From CBFDBF01 sp050291465 (lineage in GTDB: Bacteria > Pseudomonadota > Gammaproteobacteria > Chromatiales > Chromatiaceae): a stretch of DNA of 64,000 bases. The stretch is from the NCBI GenBank assembly GCA_050291465.1, contig JBNKJV010000001.1, positions 62,001 to 126,000 of the forward strand. Direction: 5' to 3'. The notes beneath the pieces were generated by a model. It did not search any database. It had not been told where the DNA came from and saw only the letters and a program-made list of their open reading frames with translations. Below, one piece after another: positions 24,306 to 34,011 of this stretch. Made by a program: the position numbers and the translations under genes. Numbering within the stretch: the stretch's first letter is position 1; each line of letters opens with the position of its first letter.

Positions 24306-26102
24306 ATGGAGGAAAACTACATCACACCGCAACAGGCGGTCACGTTACATGGCCTTTTCCAGGAGCGCGTCAGACGCACCCCCGAAGGCGATGCTTATTG
24401 CCATTTTGATACGGAAAAGAATGCCTGGGTGACGCTGAGCTGGAGTGATATACGCGACGAGACGGCCCGCTGGCAGACCGCGCTGCAGCACGAGAATCTG
24501 GCAGCCGGCGATCGAGTGGCCGTTATGCTGCGCAATTGCCCCCAATGGGTCATTTATGAACAGGCCGCTTTTTCATTGGGACTGGTCCTGGTGCCTATTT
24601 TTGCCGAAGATCGGCCCGATAATGTCGCATTTATCATCAATGATGCGCAGGTAAAGGTTCTGCTGTTCGAGAATGGCGAACAATGGCAGAAGCTTAATGC
24701 GGTAATAGGACAATTAGACTGCGTACAACGTTTTATCAGCCTTAAAGGGGTTACGGAAAATACCATACCGCGTTTACAGACCGCCGAGTCCTGGCTGCCT
24801 GATCACGCCATAATGCAACTTTCCTATTCCTGTCCAAAAGACACCCTTGCAACGATTATGTATACCTCCGGGACCACCGGCAAGCCGAAGGGAGTGATGT
24901 TGTCGCATAACAATATCTTCGTTAATGCCCATTCCGGGTTACAGACATTTACGGTTTACCCCGAGGACAGGATGCTGTCATTTCTTCCTCTTTCTCACGC
25001 CCTTGAACATACGGCCGGATATGTCATGGCCATGATCGCGGGGGCTTCGGTAGCCTATGCGCGCTCTATCCCCCTGCTCGCGGATGATCTGCAACATATC
25101 CGCCCCACCCTGATGATATCGGTACCGCGTATATTCGAGCGAATATACAATGCCATTCATATAAAGCTTCAATCCGCCCCGTCCATACGTCGGAAACTGT
25201 TTGAACTGGCGGTAGATATCGGCTGGCAGCGCTTCGAATATCAGCAGGGCCGGGGACCATGGAGCGCAAAACTTCTGTTCTGGCCTGTTTTTAAAGTCCT
25301 CGTCGCCAATAAGCTTCTGGACAAACTAGGGGGTAGACTGCGTTTGGCGGTGAGCGGCGGTGCTGCGTTGTCCCCGAAAATCTCCCGGGTATTTATCGCA
25401 TTGGGATTGCCTTTGACCCAGGGCTACGGGATGACGGAGACCAGCCCGATAGTGACCATTAATCGCGTGGATAACAATATTCCTTCGACCGTAGGTCAAC
25501 CTTTACCCGGCATCGAGGTTCGTATAGGCAGCCAGGGTTCGCTTTTGGTGAAGGGGCCCTGCAATATGCTTGGCTATTGGAACAACCCGGAAGCAACCGC
25601 CGCCATCATCGACAAGGATGGATGGCTCAATACCGGCGATACCGCCACCATCAGCGACAGCGGTCATATCACCATCACCGGACGGTTAAAGGAAATAATC
25701 GTTATGTCTAACGGCGAAAAAATCCCGCCGGCAGACATGGAAAACGCCATCCTGCATGACCCGCTGTTCGAACAGATCATGTTATACGGTGACGGCCATC
25801 CCTACCTGATCGCATTGGCGGTCCTGAATCCCGATCAGTGGCACATTCTGGCTCAGCAGCTTGGGGTACCGGTAGACGCAAATGAGTCTCTTAACGATGA
25901 GCGCGTGGAGCAGGAGGTGCTCCGACGCATAACGGAGCAGAGTAAGGAGTTCCCCGGTTACGCAGTTGTTCGGCGGGTTTTTCTTACACTGGAACCCTGG
26001 AGTATCGAGCAGGGACTGATGACGACCACGCTGAAACTGAAACGCGCAAAAGTATGCGCGCATTTCAAGCGCGAGATCGAACATTTATATGAAGGACATT
26101 GA
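24306..26102 (+). CDS. long-chain acyl-CoA synthetase (AMP-forming)
   Basis: A 598-residue ATP-dependent fatty acid:CoA ligase of the long-chain (FadD15/FACL) group. Adenylate-forming motifs: YTSGTTGKPKG (186-196), GYGMTETSP near 374-382, WLNTGD near 436, and GRLKEIIVMSNGEKIPP near 460 with the conserved acyl-adenylate loop. It activates fatty acids at the inner membrane face for beta-oxidation by the downstream FadE/FadN/FadA set. It is probably co-transcribed with the SDR. The hydrophobic segments expected for such ligases are present but no true transmembrane helix. Substrate chain length is not predictable. Confidence 0.93.
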   Translation: MEENYITPQQAVTLHGLFQERVRRTPEGDAYCHFDTEKNAWVTLSWSDIRDETARWQTALQHENLAAGDRVAVMLRNCPQWVIYEQAAFSLGLVLVPIFAEDRPDNVAFIINDAQVKVLLFENGEQWQKLNAVIGQLDCVQRFISLKGVTENTIPRLQTAESWLPDHAIMQLSYSCPKDTLATIMYTSGTTGKPKGVMLSHNNIFVNAHSGLQTFTVYPEDRMLSFLPLSHALEHTAGYVMAMIAGASVAYARSIPLLADDLQHIRPTLMISVPRIFERIYNAIHIKLQSAPSIRRKLFELAVDIGWQRFEYQQGRGPWSAKLLFWPVFKVLVANKLLDKLGGRLRLAVSGGAALSPKISRVFIALGLPLTQGYGMTETSPIVTINRVDNNIPSTVGQPLPGIEVRIGSQGSLLVKGPCNMLGYWNNPEATAAIIDKDGWLNTGDTATISDSGHITITGRLKEIIVMSNGEKIPPADMENAILHDPLFEQIMLYGDGHPYLIALAVLNPDQWHILAQQLGVPVDANESLNDERVEQEVLRRITEQSKEFPGYAVVRRVFLTLEPWSIEQGLMTTTLKLKRAKVCAHFKREIEHLYEGH

Positions 26103-26299
26103 GATCGGGGGATTGTATTCCCGACACTGACGAACCGTTTCACCCGCGGCAATGGAAGGCTTTCATGAAACAGTCGCAGGCAGCAGGAACAGGCCGGTAT
26201 TAAGCCCACTCGTGTTTCCGTCCCATGGAAATAAAGGGAATCCTACCGCCGCCACGAGCTCTCTCCTTCAACGATCGATTTTTTCAGGAAAACAACCGC

Positions 26300-26343
26300 T
26301 TGCGTCCAACCTGAATTAAAACTAGAATTTAAACGAACGTTTG
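26300..26343 (+). promoter_or_regulatory. autoregulated promoter of the TetR gene with PsrA-type operator
   Basis: -35 TTGCGT (26300-26305), 17-base spacer, -10 TAGAAT (26323-26328), then TAAACGAACGTTTG (26330-26343), which shares the core AAACGAACGTTTG with the site at 23220. It covers the expected transcription start and ends 26 bases before the ATG, the usual place for an autorepressor. The left C of the inverted repeat is T here. Confidence 0.7.
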
Positions 26344-26369
26344 ATTGGTGTGGGTAAAGGAGCACCACA

Positions 26370-27038
26370 ATGAACAAAGAGAACCGGAAAAATACCCGTC
26401 AGCGCATCCTTGATGCCGCCGAAGAACTGTTCATGCAGCACGGGTTTGAAGGCACTTCCATGCGCATGGTGACCGGCGAAGCGAAAGTCAACCTGGCGGC
26501 GGTCAATTACCACTTCGGCAGCAAGGAAGAGTTGATGCAGGCGGTGCTGCGCCGCCGACTGGAGGTCATAAACCAGGAACGGTTGCGCCTACTGGATCAG
26601 GCGGAAACAGAAGCCGGCGGGAAACCGCTCAAACCGTCGGTGATCATAGATTGTTTTTTTGGAACATTGCTGCGGATAGCCGCGGACCAGAAGTCCGGCG
26701 GAGGAACATTTCTGCGGCTGCTCGGTCGGACGGTCACCGATCCGTCGCACTTTATTCGCACCTTTATGTCGACCGAGTACGCCGACGTGCTGGAGCGCTA
26801 TAAGCAAGCCATGTTCCGCTCGTTGCCCAACGTGCCGAAGGCGGAAATCGTCTGGCGCTTTCACTTCATGCTTGGCGCGACTTCCTACGCTATTGCCGGC
26901 ACGGACTCACTACGTCTGGTGACCGACTGGCAAGTGGAGGAAGGCGCTATTGAACAGGACAAACACCTTCTTCCCCGACTGATGTCATTCATGCTTGGCG
27001 GACTTCGCGCACCGTTACCGGATCTTGACGATGAATAA
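26370..27038 (+). CDS. psrA: TetR-family regulator, PsrA-like fatty-acid sensor
   Basis: A 222-residue repressor. The helix-turn-helix is residues 9-58 (NTRQRILDAAEELFMQHGFEGTS, VNLAAVNYHFGSKEELMQAVLRR). VNLAAVNYHFGSK and the later WRFHFMLGA match Pseudomonas PsrA, which senses long-chain fatty acids and controls fad genes and sigma S. The symbol is by resemblance, not proven orthology. Two copies of a PsrA-type palindrome sit on its own promoter and on that of the SDR/ligase operon, which supports the role. It is the first gene of a likely run tetR-fadE-fadN-fadA-DUF4442 with short gaps (75, 50, 50 and 79 bases). Confidence 0.85.
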   Translation: MNKENRKNTRQRILDAAEELFMQHGFEGTSMRMVTGEAKVNLAAVNYHFGSKEELMQAVLRRRLEVINQERLRLLDQAETEAGGKPLKPSVIIDCFFGTLLRIAADQKSGGGTFLRLLGRTVTDPSHFIRTFMSTEYADVLERYKQAMFRSLPNVPKAEIVWRFHFMLGATSYAIAGTDSLRLVTDWQVEEGAIEQDKHLLPRLMSFMLGGLRAPLPDLDDE

Positions 27039-27113
27039 AGTGAATCGGCGACGAAATCGACATTGCATTGCCGCAAAACCACACAAACCAATAGTGTTCA
27101 GGAGTAAACCATT

Positions 27114-29486
27114 ATGACTACGACTGTAATTCTGCTGTTACTTGCCGCTGTTCTGCTAGTGACCCTAATCGTAGTACGTCCATTGCGACGTGCAGTGCTG
27201 AGTGCGCCGTTGTTTTCCGTGTTCAAAAAGATCCTGCCGCCTATGTCCGACACCGAGCGTGAAGCGCTCGAAGCAGGTTCGGTATGGTGGGAAGGCGAAC
27301 TGTTCTGCGGCAAACCTGATTGGAAGAAACTGCATGCCTATCCCAGGCCCAAGTTGACGGACGAAGAACAGTCATTCCTCGATAATGAGGTAGGGGAGGC
27401 CTGCCGTCTTATTGACGACTGGAAAGCCACTCAGACCGACCATGATTTATCACCGGAGGCCTGGCAGTACCTAAAAGACAAAGGTTTCCTGGGCATGATC
27501 ATCCCAAAAAAATACGGTGGCCTGGAATTCTCCGCCTATGCGCATTCCCAGGTCGTAACCAAACTATCAACCCGTTCCTCGGCATTGGGGGTAACAGTGA
27601 TGGTACCCAACTCCCTCGGTCCCGCGGAGTTGCTGTTGCATTATGGTACTGAGGAACAGAAAAATCATTTCCTGCCGCGGCTGGCCAAAGGAATTGATAT
27701 ACCCGCGTTCGCACTCACCTCGCCGTGGGCGGGATCTGATGCGGCATCGATTCCCGATGCGGGAATCGTATGCAAAGGGGAATGGCAGGGTAAAGAGGTC
27801 ATCGGTATGCGTGTCAGTTGGGACAAGCGCTATATTACCCTCGGCCCGTTGTGCACCATACTGGGTTTGGCATTTCGTCTGTATGATCCGGACGGCCTGC
27901 TGGGAGACCAGAAGGATGTGGGCATCACCTGCGCCCTGGTACCACATGACCATCCGGGTGTCGATGTCGGCAGACGCCACTTTCCCCTTAATGCGGCCTT
28001 TGTCACCGGCCCGACCAGAGGAAAGGATGTATTCATGCCCCTGGATTTCATCATCGGCGGACCGCCGATGGCTGGGCGCGGCTGGCGCATGTTGATGGAA
28101 TGTCTTGCTGCCGGCCGTTCCATTTCGCTGCCCTCCTCCAACACCGGCATGGCCAAGCTCACCTCCCGCGCCGTCGGCGCCTATGCGCGGGTTCGCAGCC
28201 AGTTCAAGATGGCCATCGGCAGGTTCGAGGGAGTGGAAGAGGCACTGACCCGCATCGGCGCCTATACCTACCTGATGGACGCGACACGCATCATGACCGC
28301 GGGTGCGGTCGATCTCGGAGAGAAACCCTCGGTCGCCTCGGCGATCGCCAAATATCATGTCACGGAATTGGCGCGCAAGGTGGTCAACGACGGTATGGAT
28401 GTAATCGGCGGCAAGGGCATCTGCCTCGGGCCTTCCAACTTCCTCGGGCGCGCCTACCAGCAAGCCCCGATCGGCATCACCGTTGAAGGCGCAAACATTC
28501 TTACCCGCAGCCTCATCCTGTTCGGACAGGGTGCGGTCCGCTGCCATCCTTATGTATTGAAAGAGATGCAGGCAACCAGAAATCCGGATGCGGCGCAGGG
28601 TCTGGAGGATTTTGACGAAGCCCTGTTCGGTCATATCGGATTCACCATACGCAACGGCATACGTACATTCCTGCATGGTCTCACCGGAGGTTTTTTCGTT
28701 CGCGTACCTGAAGGAACGGCGCCGGAAGCCAGACGCTACTATCAACAGATCACCCGTCTTTCCGCGGCCTTTGCCTTCCTCGCGGATGTTTCCATGCTGG
28801 TACTCGGCGGCAGTCTGAAACGACGGGAGATAATTTCCGCCCGGCTTGGCGATATTCTTGCCCAGATGTACCTGATGTCCGCGGTACTGAAGCGCTACCA
28901 GGACGAAGGGCGACAGCAGGCTGACGCGCCCCTGATGCACTGGAATATGATGAACTGCAGATACCTGGCCCAGGAGGCGTTCCAGGGTGTGGCGGCCAAT
29001 TATCCGAGCAGACTGGTCGGCATGTTCCTGCGTTTCCTGATCTTCCCGTTCGGTCGCCCGTTCAAGGCACAGCCTGACAAGATCGGGCACCAGGTGGCCA
29101 AGCTGTTGATCTCACCCTCGGAGACGCGTGACCGTCTTACCGCCGACTGCCATATACCGGAAACTGTCGACGAACCGGTAGGTGCGATTGAGCAGGCGTT
29201 TGCCGCTACTATCGCCGCCGAACCGATTGACGCAAAGGTTCGCGAGGCCGAGAGGCGGGGGCTGTTCGAAAACAACCCGGACGCCAACGTGCGCGATATC
29301 GCCAACGTAGCCTACCAGCAAGGTGTGGTCAGTGCGGAGGAGCATGAGGTACTGCAACGCCGTGATGAGCTACGCGATATCGTTATCCGTGTGGATGATT
29401 TTCCGTTCGACTTCGACGTCGCGACAGCCAACAAACGTAATGTTCCGCCGACTGAAACCGAGATGCCGGGTAGCGCCGTCGGTTAA
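27114..29486 (+). CDS. fadE: acyl-CoA dehydrogenase FadE
   Basis: A 790-residue flavoprotein (E. coli FadE has 814), catalysing the first, FAD-dependent step of fatty-acyl-CoA oxidation. One N-terminal membrane helix (about 4-24) precedes a basic stretch RPLRRAVLS. The dehydrogenase core has GMIIPKKYGGLEFS, FALTSPWAGSDA, MLMECLAAGRSISLPS and GITVEGANILTRSLI, a FadE hallmark. A further C-terminal region beyond the classic fold is typical of this class. The ribosome site CAGGAG lies eight bases before the start. It feeds electrons to the electron-transfer flavoprotein system, whose genes are not in this window. Confidence 0.95.
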   Translation: MTTTVILLLLAAVLLVTLIVVRPLRRAVLSAPLFSVFKKILPPMSDTEREALEAGSVWWEGELFCGKPDWKKLHAYPRPKLTDEEQSFLDNEVGEACRLIDDWKATQTDHDLSPEAWQYLKDKGFLGMIIPKKYGGLEFSAYAHSQVVTKLSTRSSALGVTVMVPNSLGPAELLLHYGTEEQKNHFLPRLAKGIDIPAFALTSPWAGSDAASIPDAGIVCKGEWQGKEVIGMRVSWDKRYITLGPLCTILGLAFRLYDPDGLLGDQKDVGITCALVPHDHPGVDVGRRHFPLNAAFVTGPTRGKDVFMPLDFIIGGPPMAGRGWRMLMECLAAGRSISLPSSNTGMAKLTSRAVGAYARVRSQFKMAIGRFEGVEEALTRIGAYTYLMDATRIMTAGAVDLGEKPSVASAIAKYHVTELARKVVNDGMDVIGGKGICLGPSNFLGRAYQQAPIGITVEGANILTRSLILFGQGAVRCHPYVLKEMQATRNPDAAQGLEDFDEALFGHIGFTIRNGIRTFLHGLTGGFFVRVPEGTAPEARRYYQQITRLSAAFAFLADVSMLVLGGSLKRREIISARLGDILAQMYLMSAVLKRYQDEGRQQADAPLMHWNMMNCRYLAQEAFQGVAANYPSRLVGMFLRFLIFPFGRPFKAQPDKIGHQVAKLLISPSETRDRLTADCHIPETVDEPVGAIEQAFAATIAAEPIDAKVREAERRGLFENNPDANVRDIANVAYQQGVVSAEEHEVLQRRDELRDIVIRVDDFPFDFDVATANKRNVPPTETEMPGSAVG

Positions 29487-29536
29487 CCTGCGTTGCACAC
29501 TACGCATGCGGTGAACAAATTAAATGGGAGCTTAAA

Positions 29537-32014
29537 GTGAAACGATTCAATGTAAATAGGGTTGCCGTACTCGGTGCGGGCGTAATGGGGGCGCAGATCG
29601 CGGCCCACCTGGTCAACGCCAATGTCGAAACCATACTGTTCGAACTGCCGGCCAAAGAGGGCGATCCCAACGGCAACGTCAATAAAGCGCTTGCAGGCCT
29701 TAAAAAACTGGAACCCGCGCCCATCTCCACTGCGGAGAAGCTCAGTTATATTGAACCGGCAAACTACGATCAGCACCTGGAAAAGCTGCGCACCTGCGAC
29801 CTGGTTATTGAAGCCATTGCCGAGCGTATGGACTGGAAGTCGGACCTGTACCGCAAGGTCGCGCCGTTCCTGAAAAACGATGCCATATTCGCTACCAACA
29901 CCTCAGGTCTGTCCATCAACAAACTGGCCGAGGCCTTTCCGGAAGAGTTGCGGCACCGCTTCTGCGGCATCCATTTCTTTAATCCGCCGCGCTACATGTA
30001 CCTGGTGGAGCTCATTCCCTGTACAGGGACAGATAAGTCGCTTCTCGACCGTCTGGAGACCTTTCTGGTATCAACGGTGGGTAAAGGCGTGGTGCGGGCC
30101 AAGGATACGCCCAATTTTATCGCCAACCGTGTAGGCGTGTTCTCCATGCTGGCCACGGTGCACCACGCACAGCGCCTGGGGCTGGGGTTCGATACCGTTG
30201 ACGCTCTTACCGGGCGCTATCTCGGGCGCCCCAAGAGCGCCACCTTCCGCACCCTTGATGTGGTCGGTCTGGACGTATTCTCGCATGTGGTAAAAACCAT
30301 GGAGGAGAATCTCGCCGATGATCCCTGGCACAGTTATTTCACTTCTCCCGATTGGATGGACGAACTCATCGAACAGGGGTCGTTGGGTCAGAAAACCCGA
30401 TGCGGGGTCTACAAAAAGGTGGGCAAGGAGATCCAGGTGCTGGATCTCGCAACCGATACCTACCGCGTTTCGGAAGGTAAGGCCGACAATGAAGTGAAGG
30501 ATATTCTTCGCGAGCGTGACTGGTCGGCCAAGCTGTCGAAACTGCGTAACAGCAACAACCCCCAGGCCCGGTTCGTATGGTCGATCCTGCGCGACAGCTT
30601 CCACTATTGCGCCGTTCACCTGCAGCATATCGCCGATAACGCTCGGGATCTGGATCTTGCCGTACGTTGGGGATTCGGTTGGGATAGCGGCCCGTTTGAG
30701 ATATGGCAGGCGGCGGGCTGGCAGCAGGTTGCGGAGTGGATCAGTGCCGATATAGCGGCGGGCGAAACCATGGCCGCCGAGCCGCTCCCGGCATGGGTAA
30801 CCGAGGCCGCGCGTACCGGCGCGCATGACATGCAGGGCTCCTACGCACCTGCGGGCAACGAAATCCAGGCCCGTTCCATGCTTCCCGTATATCAACGCCA
30901 GATCTTCCCCGACGCACTTCAGGGCGAAACGCGCGAATACGGTGAAACCGCGTTCGAAACCGACGCGGTACGGTTGTGGCATACGGGCGACGATATCGCC
31001 ATCCTCAGCTTCAAGACCAAGATGCATGCCATCAGCAATGAGGTCCTCAACGGTGTATTGCACGCGGTAGATGAAGCCGAGGCGAAATTCAGCGCCCTTA
31101 TTCTGTGGCAGACCGAGCCGCCTTTCTCCGCCGGAGCGCATCTGCTGCAGTTGATGCAGGGCGTGCAGGAGTCGCGGGAGAAGAGCGGCGTTATGGACAA
31201 ATTCAAGCAGGCAGCGACCCGGGTCAAATACACCGCTGCCGGGGGCGGCAGTGTGGGTGAAATTCTCACCGCCGCCGCGGGCAGCGGACCCCGCGTGGAG
31301 GAAGTGGTGGCAAAATTCCAGCAGACCTCGCAGCGCCTGAAGTACGCGCAGATACCCACAATCGCTGCGGTTGACGGCCTGGCTCTAGGCGGCGGCTGCG
31401 AGTTCGCCATTCACTGCACGCGCATTGTCGCCACCCTGGAGAGCTATATCGGCCTGGTGGAGGTGGGTGTCGGTCTGCTGCCGGCGGGCGGCGGCTGCAA
31501 AGAGATGGCGCAACGTGCCGCTGCGGAAGCGCGCGGTGGTGACATCTTCCCTACCCTGCGCCGCTATTTTGAAACCATTGCCATGGGCAAGGTTGCGAAA
31601 AGCGCCGAGATGGCCCGGGAGATGGGTTTCCTCAGGCAGTCGGATCGGATCGTAATGAACCGTCTGGAGTTGTTGCACGTGGCCAAACAGGAGGCGACAG
31701 CCATCAACGCCACCAGTTATCGACCACCGTTGCATCAGCGCCGGATACCCGTGGCAGGAAGAACCACTATCGCCACCTTCAAGGCCTCGATGATAAACAT
31801 GCTTGAGGGCGGGTTCATATCGGAACACGACTACAACATCGGCTGCCGTGTTGCTGAAACCCTGTGCGGCGGTGACGTAGAAGTGGGCAGCATGGTGGAT
31901 GAGGAATGGCTGCTCGATCTGGAGCGGAGCCACTTCATGGACCTCTTGGCAACCGAAAAGACACAAGCGCGAATCGAGCACATGCTGAAGACCGGCAAAC
32001 CACTGCGCAACTAG
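29537..32014 (+). CDS. fadN: 3-hydroxyacyl-CoA dehydrogenase / enoyl-CoA hydratase fusion, FadN type
   Basis: An 825-residue bifunctional enzyme of beta-oxidation. The dehydrogenase domain comes first: GAGVMGAQIA (13-22) binds NAD, followed by HFFNPPRYMYLVELIP and a second dehydrogenase C-terminal domain. The hydratase/isomerase domain lies at the C terminus (about 500-720), with DGLALGGGCEFAIHC and VEVGVGLLPAGGGC. This is the order of Bacillus FadN and the reverse of E. coli FadB. A GTG start follows GGGAG. It works with the thiolase 50 bases downstream; no complex with FadA of the FadB/FadA type is implied. Confidence 0.92.
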   Translation: MKRFNVNRVAVLGAGVMGAQIAAHLVNANVETILFELPAKEGDPNGNVNKALAGLKKLEPAPISTAEKLSYIEPANYDQHLEKLRTCDLVIEAIAERMDWKSDLYRKVAPFLKNDAIFATNTSGLSINKLAEAFPEELRHRFCGIHFFNPPRYMYLVELIPCTGTDKSLLDRLETFLVSTVGKGVVRAKDTPNFIANRVGVFSMLATVHHAQRLGLGFDTVDALTGRYLGRPKSATFRTLDVVGLDVFSHVVKTMEENLADDPWHSYFTSPDWMDELIEQGSLGQKTRCGVYKKVGKEIQVLDLATDTYRVSEGKADNEVKDILRERDWSAKLSKLRNSNNPQARFVWSILRDSFHYCAVHLQHIADNARDLDLAVRWGFGWDSGPFEIWQAAGWQQVAEWISADIAAGETMAAEPLPAWVTEAARTGAHDMQGSYAPAGNEIQARSMLPVYQRQIFPDALQGETREYGETAFETDAVRLWHTGDDIAILSFKTKMHAISNEVLNGVLHAVDEAEAKFSALILWQTEPPFSAGAHLLQLMQGVQESREKSGVMDKFKQAATRVKYTAAGGGSVGEILTAAAGSGPRVEEVVAKFQQTSQRLKYAQIPTIAAVDGLALGGGCEFAIHCTRIVATLESYIGLVEVGVGLLPAGGGCKEMAQRAAAEARGGDIFPTLRRYFETIAMGKVAKSAEMAREMGFLRQSDRIVMNRLELLHVAKQEATAINATSYRPPLHQRRIPVAGRTTIATFKASMINMLEGGFISEHDYNIGCRVAETLCGGDVEVGSMVDEEWLLDLERSHFMDLLATEKTQARIEHMLKTGKPLRN

Positions 32015-32064
32015 GGTCTGATAACACCATGCGGGAAAACATTCCCGCCCCTAAGGAGACGAAC

Positions 32065-33261
32065 ATGAGTAACCAAGTACAAGAAGCCTATATCGTCGCC
32101 GCAACGCGCACACCGGTTGGGAAAGCGCGCGGCATGTTTCGCAATACGCGGCCGGATGATCTACTGGCGCACGCGTTGAGCAGCGTTTTACAGCAGGCGC
32201 CATCCCTTGATCCAGCCGCTATCGGTGACGTAATCGTCGGCTGCGCCATGCCGGAGGCGGAGCAGGGTATGAATGTGGCACGTATCGCACTGCTGCTGGC
32301 CGGCTTACCGGATACCGTACCCGGTTTCACCATAAATCGTTTCTGCTCCTCAGGGCTGCAGGCGGTAGCGCTGGCGGCGGACCGTATTCGCCTGGGAGAG
32401 GCGGATGTGATGTTGGCCGCAGGTGTGGAAAGCATGACCATGGTACCGATGATGGGCAACAAGATCGCCTTCAATCCAGCCATCTTCGAAAAGGATGAGA
32501 ACTACGGCATTGCCTACGGCATGGGCCTTACGGCGGAAAAGGTGGCGGAACGCTGGTCGGTATCCCGTGAAGCGCAGGATGCGTTCGCGCTGCAGAGCCA
32601 CCAGCGGGCTGTCGCCGCCATCGAAAACGGTGAGTTCGCGGATGAAATCACCCCCTACACCATCCGGGAAAAGGTCCCCGACCTGGGCAACCGTGAAATC
32701 AGTCTTCTTGAACACACAGTCTCCAATGACGAAGGCCCGCGCCCCGACACATCGATTGAGGCATTGACCAGGCTAAAAACCGTGTTTGCGCAACAGGGCT
32801 CCGTGACGGCGGGAAACAGCTCACAGATGTCGGACGGCGCGGCCGCGGTACTGCTGTGCAGCGAAGCGGCTTTAAAACGCTTCAATCTGACACCTATGGG
32901 CAAATTCCTGAGCTTCAGCGTGGCCGGCGTGCCGCCGGAGATCATGGGTATCGGCCCCAAGGAAGCTATTCCGAGGGCCCTGAAACAGCTGGATCTGAGT
33001 CTCAACAACATCGACTGGATCGAGCTGAACGAGGCCTTCGCCGCGCAATCCCTTGCGGTCATAAACGATCTCGGCCTGGACCCGGAGAAGGTGAACCCGC
33101 TGGGAGGGGCGATCGCTCTTGGGCATCCCCTGGGCGCGACCGGCGCCATCCGTACCGCCACACTGATGCATGGGCTGCGTCGCCGTAAGCAGAAATACGG
33201 CATGGTAACCATGTGCATCGGCACCGGCATGGGTGCGGCCGGGGTATTTGAGGCACTCTAG
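32065..33261 (+). CDS. fadA: 3-ketoacyl-CoA thiolase
   Basis: A 398-residue thiolase that cleaves 3-ketoacyl-CoA to acetyl-CoA in the last step of beta-oxidation. The nucleophile is C94 (FCSSGLQAV), with VESMTMVPM after it, the GGAIALGHPLGATGA block near 350 carries the active His, and CIGTGMG near 385 the second catalytic Cys. The start at 32065 follows CTAAGGAG; the longer open frame from 31906 overlaps fadN and has no ribosome site. It is the partner of the FadN-type protein; the gene symbol follows function. Confidence 0.95.
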   Translation: MSNQVQEAYIVAATRTPVGKARGMFRNTRPDDLLAHALSSVLQQAPSLDPAAIGDVIVGCAMPEAEQGMNVARIALLLAGLPDTVPGFTINRFCSSGLQAVALAADRIRLGEADVMLAAGVESMTMVPMMGNKIAFNPAIFEKDENYGIAYGMGLTAEKVAERWSVSREAQDAFALQSHQRAVAAIENGEFADEITPYTIREKVPDLGNREISLLEHTVSNDEGPRPDTSIEALTRLKTVFAQQGSVTAGNSSQMSDGAAAVLLCSEAALKRFNLTPMGKFLSFSVAGVPPEIMGIGPKEAIPRALKQLDLSLNNIDWIELNEAFAAQSLAVINDLGLDPEKVNPLGGAIALGHPLGATGAIRTATLMHGLRRRKQKYGMVTMCIGTGMGAAGVFEAL

Positions 33262-33340
33262 GGTCTGTGACCACCAGTTGGAGTATCGTCGCTGGCGGCA
33301 ATTTTGTCGTCCGGCAAGGGAGAAGGAGAGAGATTTAGTA

Positions 33341-33847
33341 ATGTGGTTTGTGCGTTGGCTGGACAAATGCCCGAAGCCGTGGCGCACCCATCTGGTGCGT
33401 CTCGGTTTCAACCTGCATCCCGCCTACCGTGGGACCGGGGGCCGAATTGAGTATGTTTCCCCGGACCTGACATCCATGCGGGTGCGACTGCCGTTTAGCC
33501 GTCGCACTCGCAATCTGGTCGGGTCTATCTTCGGCGGATCCCTGTTCGGCGTCACCGACGGCCCGCATCCCACCCTACTGATAATGGCCCTGGGTCGCGA
33601 CTACATCATCTGGGACAAGGCCGCTCATATATCTTATAGACGTCCGGCACGAAGCACGCTTTACGCCGATTTCACCATAACGCCGGAGGAAGTTAACGAG
33701 GTGCGGGAGATACTGTCCCATCAACCCAAGGTTGACCGGATATACCGCGTTGAACTGAAAGATCATAACGGCGTTACCCACTGCGTGGTAGATCGTACGA
33801 TTTATATCGCCAATAAGAAGTACCACAAGCAGAAGAACAGCGGCTGA
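33341..33847 (+). CDS. DUF4442 hotdog-fold thioesterase-like protein
   Basis: A 168-residue protein of the DUF4442 family. The hotdog core is visible: RIEYVSPDLTSMRVRLPFSRRTRNLVGSIFGGSLFG, then HPTLLIMALGRDYIIWDKAAHISYRRP and a C-terminal strand block. Members act, or are thought to act, as acyl-CoA thioesterases. The location 79 bases after the thiolase and behind a GAAGGAG site suggests a role in releasing or trimming acyl-CoA of this pathway. No substrate data; catalytic residues of hotdog enzymes vary and cannot be fixed by eye. Confidence 0.85.
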   Translation: MWFVRWLDKCPKPWRTHLVRLGFNLHPAYRGTGGRIEYVSPDLTSMRVRLPFSRRTRNLVGSIFGGSLFGVTDGPHPTLLIMALGRDYIIWDKAAHISYRRPARSTLYADFTITPEEVNEVREILSHQPKVDRIYRVELKDHNGVTHCVVDRTIYIANKKYHKQKNSG

Positions 33848-34011
33848 CTAATCGCCGACTGACCCAAAACGCCCCGACCCTAAATCCACACCCACGCAAT
33901 CCTTGCAGCCTCCACACTGAAACCCGCGCTAATCAGAGGCTCTTTAGTATTCAATCAGGCAATAAAAAGCGCTAACCTATCCTGTAAGCAGTCTTCACAG
34001 GAGAGGAGCAT

